A DNA stretch of 6,583 nucleotides, taken from assembly GCA_902461025.1 (NCBI GenBank), contig CABPWC010000085.1:1-6583 (forward strand), in the 5' to 3' direction. This document shows positions 1-4,441 of this stretch, piece after piece. The first letter of the stretch is position 1. Every line of letters begins with the position of its first letter. Under the pieces are notes generated by a model. That model was not told the origin of the DNA and searched no databases. It saw only the letters and a list, made by a program, of their open reading frames with translations. Source of the DNA: an uncultured Streptococcus sp. (GTDB taxonomy: Bacteria; Bacillota; Bacilli; Lactobacillales; Streptococcaceae). The position numbers and the translations under genes are program-made.

Positions 1-935
1 GCAAGAGCGATGTAGCTAGTGTCTTTACGAGCGTTGTCATAAACAGTCGCACAGTCACCAACAGCATATACACCTGGGATAGATGTTTCTTGTTTCTTGT
101 CAACAAGGAAAGCACCGTTACGGAAGAGTTCGATCTTACCATCAGCAAGTGCAGTGTTTGGACGGAAACCAACTGCAAGAATAACCATATCCACATCAAA
201 TGTTTCTTTGTCAGTGATCAAGCGTTCAACTTTTCCTTCACCTTCGATAGCTTTAACAGTTTGACCAAGTGCCAAACGGATGTTGTGGTCTTCCAAGTTT
301 TTAGCCATCATTTGTGTGAAGTCTTTGTCATAGTATCCGTTCAATACAGTGTCAACGATATCAACAAGTACAACTTCTTTTCCAAGACGTTCGAAAGCTT
401 CAGCAAGCTCAACACCGATGTAACCACCACCTACAACAGCGATACGCTCAAGGTGTTTGCTCTTGTCAGCAAGTTTGTTGATAACTTCTTCTGCGTTTTG
501 GTACAATTTAACGAATTGTACGTTTTCAAGAGTTGCTTTGAACTCACGGTTACCTTTAACGATTTCAACGCCTTCGATTGGTGGCAAGATTGGAGTTGAA
601 CCAGTAGCAAAAATCAATTTATCATAAGATTCTTTGTGTTCTTTACCTTCTACTTCTGCAGTTACAACTTTGTTGTCGTAGTCAATTGAAAGGACTGGTG
701 AGTTCATGTAAACTTTAGCACCTTTCGCTTCCAATTTTTCTTTGTCAGAGTAGAACAATCCTTCAGCGCCGTCGATTTGTTCACCAATCCAAAGAGCCAT
801 TCCACATCCAAGGAATGAAATGTTTGAGTTTTGGTCAAATACAACGATTTCGTTTTCGTTTCCAAAGTTATCCAACATTGTGTTGATACATGCAGTTCCA
901 GCGTGGTTAGCACCCACGACTACGATTTTACTCAT
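1..935 (-). CDS. nox: H2O-forming NADH oxidase, N-terminal two thirds (runs off the left edge)
   Basis: Flavoprotein of the pyridine nucleotide-disulfide oxidoreductase family that reduces O2 to water with NADH in the cytoplasm, regenerating NAD+ and removing oxygen in lactic acid bacteria. The window holds 311 complete codons; family members are about 450-460 residues, so the dimerisation domain is missing beyond the edge. Visible are the N-terminal FAD-binding motif VVVGANHAGTACI (residues 5-17), the redox-active Cys44 in GCGMA that cycles through sulfenic acid, the ATG motif near 110-112, the NADH-binding motif VVGGGYIGVELAEAF (167-181), and the second FAD motif YAVGDCATVYD (290-300). The start is the ATG at 933-935, preceded by AGGTAGGA (complement of 944-951). 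It has its own strong promoter with a consensus cre, and is divergent from apbE. The single Cys and overall sequence favour water-forming Nox over CoA-disulfide reductase or NADH peroxidase. Confidence 0.95.
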   Translation of the reverse strand, partial: MSKIVVVGANHAGTACINTMLDNFGNENEIVVFDQNSNISFLGCGMALWIGEQIDGAEGLFYSDKEKLEAKGAKVYMNSPVLSIDYDNKVVTAEVEGKEHKESYDKLIFATGSTPILPPIEGVEIVKGNREFKATLENVQFVKLYQNAEEVINKLADKSKHLERIAVVGGGYIGVELAEAFERLGKEVVLVDIVDTVLNGYYDKDFTQMMAKNLEDHNIRLALGQTVKAIEGEGKVERLITDKETFDVDMVILAVGFRPNTALADGKIELFRNGAFLVDKKQETSIPGVYAVGDCATVYDNARKDTSYIAL

Positions 936-973
936 AAGATAAATCCTACCTTTATTTTTTTATTTACCTCTCA

Positions 974-1002
974 AGTATACCATTATCTGTGAACGTTTTC
1001 AA
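974..1002 (-). promoter_or_regulatory. nox promoter (sigma-A type, extended -10)
   Basis: On the minus strand, -35 TTGAAA (complement of 997-1002) and -10 TATACT (complement of 974-979) are separated by exactly 17 bp. The -10 carries an upstream TGG, giving an extended -10. Transcription would start near 967, giving a leader of about 30 nt before the nox ATG. This is the best promoter in the window. Confidence 0.8.
988..1001 (-). promoter_or_regulatory. cre (CcpA operator) in the nox promoter
   Basis: On the minus strand the site reads TGAAAACGTTCACA, matching all 14 positions of the consensus TGWAANCGNTNWCA. It overlaps five bases of the -35 and lies in the spacer, a position where bound CcpA would block RNA polymerase. 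Repression by carbon catabolite control is inferred. The same bases read as an 18-mer (987-1004) match 11 of 14 fixed positions of the Rex consensus TTGTGAAN4TTCACAA, so a Rex site is an alternative. Confidence 0.65.
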
Positions 1003-1135
1003 GACTTTTAACCCGTTTGATGTTATTTAAGAAAGTTTTTGAAAGATATACTAACTAGTTTTCAAAGTGTTCTTATTGATTTGGAGCTGTTTTTAATTTT
1101 TTAAGCATATTTCTTGACTTTTTGTAAAAAATGAT

Positions 1136-1164
1136 TTGTGAAAACGCTGACTTTATGATATTCT
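1136..1164 (+). promoter_or_regulatory. Promoter of the apbE three-gene unit
   Basis: -35 TTGTGA (1136-1141) and -10 TATTCT (1159-1164) are spaced by 17 bp, with an extended -10 TG at 1156-1157. Transcription would begin near 1171, leaving a leader of about 80 nt that is AT-rich. I see no riboswitch-like fold in that leader. No other convincing promoter precedes the next two genes, so all three are probably co-transcribed from here. Confidence 0.6.
1139..1152 (+). promoter_or_regulatory. cre-like operator in the apbE promoter
   Basis: TGAAAACGCTGACT matches 13 of 14 positions of the cre consensus TGWAANCGNTNWCA; only the last base differs (T for A). It overlaps the second half of the -35 and the spacer, almost the same placement as the perfect cre in the divergent nox promoter. 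The left part, TTGTGAA (1136-1142), is also a perfect Rex half-site, but the right half matches only 3 of 7, so cre is the better reading. Confidence 0.5.
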
Positions 1165-1238
1165 ATTTATATGGAAATAAATTATAAATTTTAAATTTCT
1201 TATTCATTCAAGATTTGTAGCTATTTCCGAGTGATATG

Positions 1239-1245
1239 AAGGGAG
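1239..1245 (+). promoter_or_regulatory. Ribosome binding site that decides the apbE start (TTG 1254)
   Basis: AAGGGAG is a strong Shine-Dalgarno sequence located 8 nt before the in-frame TTG at 1254-1256. It lies inside the reading frame that begins at the ATG at 1236, and that ATG has no good ribosome binding site of its own. The TTG is therefore the more likely start. Confidence 0.65.
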
Positions 1246-1253
1246 TTGATTCT

Positions 1254-2174
1254 TTGCCTCTTAGTTCATCATCTGAGCGATTAATGGGAACTACGATTAC
1301 TATTTCCTTAGTACATGAACAAGCCGATAATCTTCTCCGTCAAGCTTTTGATTTGCTCAAGGAACTTGAATTCCGCTTCAATGCTAACAGTACTGAATCT
1401 GAATTAATGGAAATTAACTATCAGGCAGGTATCGCTCCAGTTAAAGTCCACCCTGATTTGTTTGAGCTGATTTCATTAGGTCTAGAACACAGTCTAGCAC
1501 CTAAAAGTCATCTCAATATTAGTATAGGGCCTTTGGTTCAAACCTGGCGTATTGGTTTTTCCGATGCAAAGGTTGCAAGCTCTGAAGAAATTGCTCAAAC
1601 TTTACCACTAATAGACCCTCATTTTATTAAACTCGATTCAGTCAATTCTACGGTTTTCCTAGAAAAAAAGGGAATGAAAATTGACTTAGGGTGTTTAGCA
1701 AAGGGGTACAGTGCAGATAAGGTTGCAGCTTTCTTAAAAGAAAACGGCGTCACTTCTGCTCTTATCAATCTTGGAGGAAACATCCTCACAATTGGGAACA
1801 ACCAAGCAAAAGATGGACGTCCGTGGCAAATCGGCATTCAAGATCCAAATAATCCACGCGGTAATCACCTGATGACCTTGTCTATTACTGGAAAAACAGT
1901 GGTTACATCTGGGATTTATGAACGGCATCTTGAAATCAATGGCAAGGATTATCATCACATTTTCGATAGTGAAACAGGCTATCCTATTGAAACGGATTTA
2001 GCTAGTTTAACCATAATATCTGACCGCTCTGTTGACGGCGAGATATGGACCACACGATTATTTGGCGAACGTAGCGCATCTATTATGTGGCAAGCCGAAA
2101 ATATTGATGGTATCGAAGCCATCCTCATTGACAAAGATGGACGCTTAGCTTGTTCATCTGGTATCCAACGATAA
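1254..2174 (+). CDS. apbE: FAD:protein FMN transferase, apparently cytosolic (ApbE family)
   Basis: ApbE enzymes cleave FAD with Mg2+ and attach FMN by a phosphoester bond to a Thr or Ser in a target protein. From the TTG start the protein has 306 residues. Family landmarks in order are LMGTT (10-14), the SxLMEIN segment (about 49-55), GPLVQTW (92-98), KIDLGCLAKGYSADKV (142-157), INLGGNI (171-177), VVTSGIYER (216-224), YHHIFDSETGYPIE (233-246) and DGEIWTTRLFG (261-271). There is no signal peptide or lipobox, unlike the many exported ApbE lipoproteins, so it should act in the cytosol. At the usual metal-binding DxxxT near the C-terminus the sequence reads ExxxT (Glu263, Thr267), a conservative change. 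The probable target is the product of the third gene, whose tail has two ApbE consensus motifs. Older annotations name this family thiamine biosynthesis lipoprotein, a superseded idea. Using the ATG at 1236 instead would add six residues. Confidence 0.9.
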   Translation: MPLSSSSERLMGTTITISLVHEQADNLLRQAFDLLKELEFRFNANSTESELMEINYQAGIAPVKVHPDLFELISLGLEHSLAPKSHLNISIGPLVQTWRIGFSDAKVASSEEIAQTLPLIDPHFIKLDSVNSTVFLEKKGMKIDLGCLAKGYSADKVAAFLKENGVTSALINLGGNILTIGNNQAKDGRPWQIGIQDPNNPRGNHLMTLSITGKTVVTSGIYERHLEINGKDYHHIFDSETGYPIETDLASLTIISDRSVDGEIWTTRLFGERSASIMWQAENIDGIEAILIDKDGRLACSSGIQR

Positions 2175-2196
2175 ATCATTAATAATGCAAAAAGAG

Positions 2197-2202
2197 AAAG
2201 GA
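2197..2202 (+). promoter_or_regulatory. Ribosome binding site supporting the start at 2209
   Basis: AAAGGA lies 6 nt before the ATG at 2209-2211. An in-frame ATG at 2185 would place this site inside the coding region and has no comparable site upstream, so the 2209 start is preferred. The protein then begins directly with the flavodoxin-fold strand MLKLIAIVG, as expected for the family. Confidence 0.7.
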
Positions 2203-2208
2203 AAGCCC

Positions 2209-2814
2209 ATGCTTAAACTTATTGCTATTGTAGGAACTAACTCAAAACGTTCCACAAACCGCCAACTGCTTCAATATATGCAGAAACACTTTGCTGATAA
2301 AGCAGAAATCGAATTGGTAGAAATTAAAGATCTACCTGTATTTAACAAACCAGCTGACAAACAAATCCCAGCTGAAGCTACGGAAATCGCTGCTAAAATC
2401 GAAGCTGCTGATGGAGTTATTATAGGTACTCCAGAATACGACCACTCAATCCCGGCTGTTCTTATGAGCGCTCTTGCTTGGATTTCATATGGTGTATTCC
2501 CGCTTTTGAACAAACCTGTCATGATTACAGGTGCTTCATATGGTACACTCGGTTCATCACGTGCTCAATTGCAACTTCGTCAAATTCTTAATGCTCCTGA
2601 AATCAAAGCAAATGTTCTCCCAGATGAATTCTTGCTTTCACATTCTCTTCAAGCATTTGATCAAAATGGTGACTTGGTAGATCTTGATGTCATCAAGAAA
2701 TTGGATGCCATCTTTGATGACTTCCGTGTCTTTGTTAAAGTTACTGAGAAATTGCGTAACGCACAAGAGCTTCTTCGCAAAGATGCTGAAGACTTTGACT
2801 GGGAAAATTTGTAA
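2209..2814 (+). CDS. NAD(P)H-dependent FMN reductase-like flavoprotein, single domain
   Basis: A 201-residue protein of the NADPH-dependent FMN reductase / flavodoxin-fold family; such enzymes bind FMN and pass electrons from NAD(P)H to free flavin, quinones or other acceptors. Visible are the N-terminal beta strand with the FMN phosphate loop (IAIVGTNSKRSTNRQLL, 5-21), the family signature around TPEYDHSIPAVLMSALAWIS (74-93), which normally contacts the isoalloxazine, and the conserved segment KPVMITGASYGTLGSSRA (102-119). There is no signal peptide or membrane segment. It lies 34 bp after apbE and 17 bp before its longer paralogue, whose N-terminal half is clearly homologous along its whole length (shared KPVMI-GASY, SRAQ, EFLL and AFDxNG). 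It lacks a PAS-like domain and a flavinylation tail. It could be a partner subunit that delivers electrons to the tailed protein, but its substrate cannot be read from sequence. Confidence 0.85.
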   Translation: MLKLIAIVGTNSKRSTNRQLLQYMQKHFADKAEIELVEIKDLPVFNKPADKQIPAEATEIAAKIEAADGVIIGTPEYDHSIPAVLMSALAWISYGVFPLLNKPVMITGASYGTLGSSRAQLQLRQILNAPEIKANVLPDEFLLSHSLQAFDQNGDLVDLDVIKKLDAIFDDFRVFVKVTEKLRNAQELLRKDAEDFDWENL

Positions 2815-2831
2815 GATAGGAGATCGAAAGA

Positions 2832-4073
2832 ATGAAATTTGTTGGACTTGTTGGATCAAACTACGATCAATCATATAACCGCAAACTCTTGGAGTTCATC
2901 CGCCGTCAGTTTAAATTTAAATTTGAACTAGAAGTTTTGGAAATCGATGAAGTTCCAATGTTTAACCAAGACGAAAAATGGGATGACAGTTTCCAGTTGC
3001 GCCTTCTTTACAACAAAATTACTCGCGCTGATGGTGTGATTATTGCTACTCCTGAGCACAACCACACTATTTCTGCTTCACTTAAGTCAGTCCTTGAGTG
3101 GCTTTCATTCGAAGTTCATCCATTTGAAAACAAACCAGTCATGATTGTGGGTGCTTCATACTATGACCAAGGAACTTCACGTGCTCAAGTTCACCTTCGT
3201 AAGATTCTTGACGCACCAGGTGTTAATGCCTACACATTGCCAGGTAATGAGTTCCTTCTTGGAAAAGCTAAAGAAGCTTTTGACGCAAATGGAAACATTA
3301 TTAACGAAGGAACTGTTAAATTCCTTGAGTCTTGCTTAGATAACTTTGTCAAATACGTAGGAGTCGTTTCTAAATTGAAAAAACCAAAACCAATTGAACC
3401 AGAAGATTTGGATTGTGGAAAACCAATTGCCACAACTATTACAGAGGTCGACCCTGATGATCCAGAATGGGTTGAAAAAGTAGCAGAAATTACAGGTGCT
3501 GTTTCAGGTGATACATATGTTAAACTTGACCATGGTATCTTGACAGTTAACCAGATTGATATGTTCTTGAAAGCTATGCCTTTTGAACTAACATACGCTG
3601 ACGATAACAACCAATTCCTTTACTACAACAATGCTCACCAGGATCCTGACACAATGTTTGCAAAACGTGTCCCATCTCAATCTGGTAGCCGTATGTCAAC
3701 AGTTCACGGATCACTTCCACCAGCACGTATGAAAAACGTTGAGTGGGTAATCGGAACTCTTCGTAACGGAAACCAAGAATACGTACGTACAATTGTTCCT
3801 GGTTCACCTGCAGGTGTTATCAATACTCACAACTACCAAGCTATGTACTATCCTGATGGATCATATGCTGGTATCAATGAAATTGTCTTTAACTTCCAAC
3901 CATGGCTTGACTGGTACTTGAAAGAAACTGGTCAACGTTTGGTAGGCGGTAGCGGACCTTTTGCTCCTGCTGCTGGAGGTCACGGAGATGCCGATGCTAC
4001 TTCTGGCGCTTCTGACTCAGCCGATGGCGGCCACGGTGGTGGCGCAGATGCTACTTCTGGTGCTAGTAACTAA
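2832..4073 (+). CDS. FMN reductase-like domain fused to a PAS-like domain, with a tail bearing two predicted flavinylation sites
   Basis: A 413-residue protein in three parts. Residues 1-185 are a flavodoxin-fold NAD(P)H:FMN reductase domain paralogous to the preceding gene, with phosphate loop GLVGSNYDQSYNRKLL (5-20), TPEHNHTISASLKSVLEWLS (73-92) and KPVMIVGASYYDQGTSRA (101-118). A linker rich in Pro and acidic residues follows (about 183-232). Residues 235-370 resemble the PAS_10 domain found with DUF438 (ILTVNQIDMFLKAMPFELTYADDNNQ at the start; RVPSQSGSRMSTVHGSLPP, 279-297). From about 372 the tail is low-complexity Gly/Ala/Ser/His. It contains DATSGAS twice (388-394 and 406-412), fitting the ApbE consensus Dxx(S/T)GA(S/T); Ser394 and Ser412 are the expected FMN acceptors. 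No signal peptide is seen, so it is cytosolic like the ApbE upstream. The start has AGGAGA (2818-2823) 8 nt before it. The function proposed is a multi-flavin reductase; the acceptor is unknown. Confidence 0.85.
   Translation: MKFVGLVGSNYDQSYNRKLLEFIRRQFKFKFELEVLEIDEVPMFNQDEKWDDSFQLRLLYNKITRADGVIIATPEHNHTISASLKSVLEWLSFEVHPFENKPVMIVGASYYDQGTSRAQVHLRKILDAPGVNAYTLPGNEFLLGKAKEAFDANGNIINEGTVKFLESCLDNFVKYVGVVSKLKKPKPIEPEDLDCGKPIATTITEVDPDDPEWVEKVAEITGAVSGDTYVKLDHGILTVNQIDMFLKAMPFELTYADDNNQFLYYNNAHQDPDTMFAKRVPSQSGSRMSTVHGSLPPARMKNVEWVIGTLRNGNQEYVRTIVPGSPAGVINTHNYQAMYYPDGSYAGINEIVFNFQPWLDWYLKETGQRLVGGSGPFAPAAGGHGDADATSGASDSADGGHGGGADATSGASN
3975..4067 (+). repeat. Two-copy direct repeat encoding the predicted flavinylation motif
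   Basis: Two units encode GGHG-DADATSGAS (3975-4013, residues 382-394) and GGHGGGADATSGAS (4026-4067, residues 399-412). Within them the 21-bp cores at 3993-4013 and 4047-4067 match at 18 of 21 positions. The spacer encodes DSAD. The units look like an in-frame duplication, and copy number could differ between strains. Confidence 0.85.
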
Positions 4074-4077
4074 TAAC

Positions 4078-4113
4078 TATTAAAAAGGAACCATTTTGGG
4101 TTCCTTTTTAATA
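4078..4113. terminator. Bidirectional intrinsic terminator after the flavin genes
   Basis: The stem TAAAAAGGAACC (4081-4092) pairs perfectly with 4099-4110 around a 6-nt loop, and three more A-T pairs extend it outward to 4078 and 4113. A T-run ends the stem on the plus strand, and the mirrored A-run gives a T-run on the minus strand, so it can serve both converging units. It begins 4 bp after the stop codon of the third gene. Confidence 0.85.
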
Positions 4114-4117
4114 ATAG

Positions 4118-4152
4118 AAATCTCGGTTCGCACACAAACCGAGATTTTTTTT
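4118..4152. terminator. Second terminator hairpin between the convergent genes
   Basis: AAATCTCGGTT (4118-4128) pairs with 4137-4147 around an 8-nt loop. An uninterrupted T-run covers 4145-4152 on the plus strand, so it backs up termination of the flavin genes. Read on the minus strand it lies just after the DUF896 stop codon but has a weaker T-tract, so minus-strand transcripts may rely more on the neighbouring hairpin at 4078-4113. Confidence 0.75.
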
Positions 4153-4154
4153 AT

Positions 4155-4412
4155 TTATGAATTCGGATCATCAAGACTACGGCCGTGTAAACCTTTTTCT
4201 CGTTGCACTTGACGAAGTTTTTCAGGAGTCACATCATTACCATCTTCATCTACGATTTTGATTCCTTCAATGTGGTGACGTACTGAACGACGATAGCCTT
4301 CGATATATTCTTCACGAAGTTTAGCTTGTTCTACTTTTTCTTCCGCAGTCAAGCCTTCTGTTTTTTTCTTTTTAGCAAGTTCATTAATACGAGCGATTTT
4401 TTCTGGTGTCAT
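4155..4412 (-). CDS. DUF896 / UPF0291 family small protein
   Basis: An 85-residue, highly charged protein matching the DUF896 (UPF0291, YnzC-like) family in length and sequence. The N-terminal part (about residues 3-48) is predicted to form a helical hairpin: IARINELAKKKKTEGLT is followed by a second helix EEKVEQAKLREEYIEGYRR. The C-terminal half carries the conserved HIEGIKIVDEDGNDVTPEKLR region and ends in a short probably disordered tail. The family's molecular role is not established; the B. subtilis relative YnzC sits in an SOS-linked operon, but nothing here indicates that control. The start is supported by GGAGG (complement of 4420-4424), 7 nt upstream. It follows glyS by 29 bp on the same strand with no terminator between, so it is probably translated from the glyS transcript. 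Confidence 0.9.
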   Translation of the reverse strand: MTPEKIARINELAKKKKTEGLTAEEKVEQAKLREEYIEGYRRSVRHHIEGIKIVDEDGNDVTPEKLRQVQREKGLHGRSLDDPNS

Positions 4413-4441
4413 ATTTGGACCTCCAATCTATTTTTCAATTA

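Noticed and set aside
90..599. Plus-strand open frame of 169 codons opposite nox
   Set aside because: It is antisense to a clearly recognisable nox, has a Phe/Val/Ser-rich composition typical of a reversed-strand shadow, and no ribosome binding site or family resemblance.
1038..1066. Inverted repeat TTTGAAA...TTTCAAA with AACTAGTT palindrome in the nox-apbE intergenic region
   Set aside because: The 7-bp arms in AT-rich DNA are weak evidence, and the TATACT at 1047 has no -35 at proper spacing. It could be an operator, but nothing identifies it.
1171..1194. Seven-codon upstream ORF in the apbE leader (ATG to TAA)
   Set aside because: The ATG falls at the predicted transcription start, so it has no room for a ribosome binding site; the AT-rich sequence makes such short frames likely by chance.
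1165..1253. FMN riboswitch in the apbE leader
   Set aside because: The leader is only about 80 nt, AT-rich, and shows none of the conserved multi-helix features of an FMN riboswitch, which is also usually longer.
2521..2565. ITGAS in the single-domain reductase as a flavinylation motif
   Set aside because: The Asp three residues before the Gly-Ala context is absent (Val instead), and the segment is a conserved structural part of the flavodoxin fold, shared with the paralogue as IVGAS.
3230..3610. Minus-strand open frame of 126 codons inside the fused reductase gene
   Set aside because: It lies opposite well-conserved coding sequence, and I see no ribosome binding site or recognisable domain.
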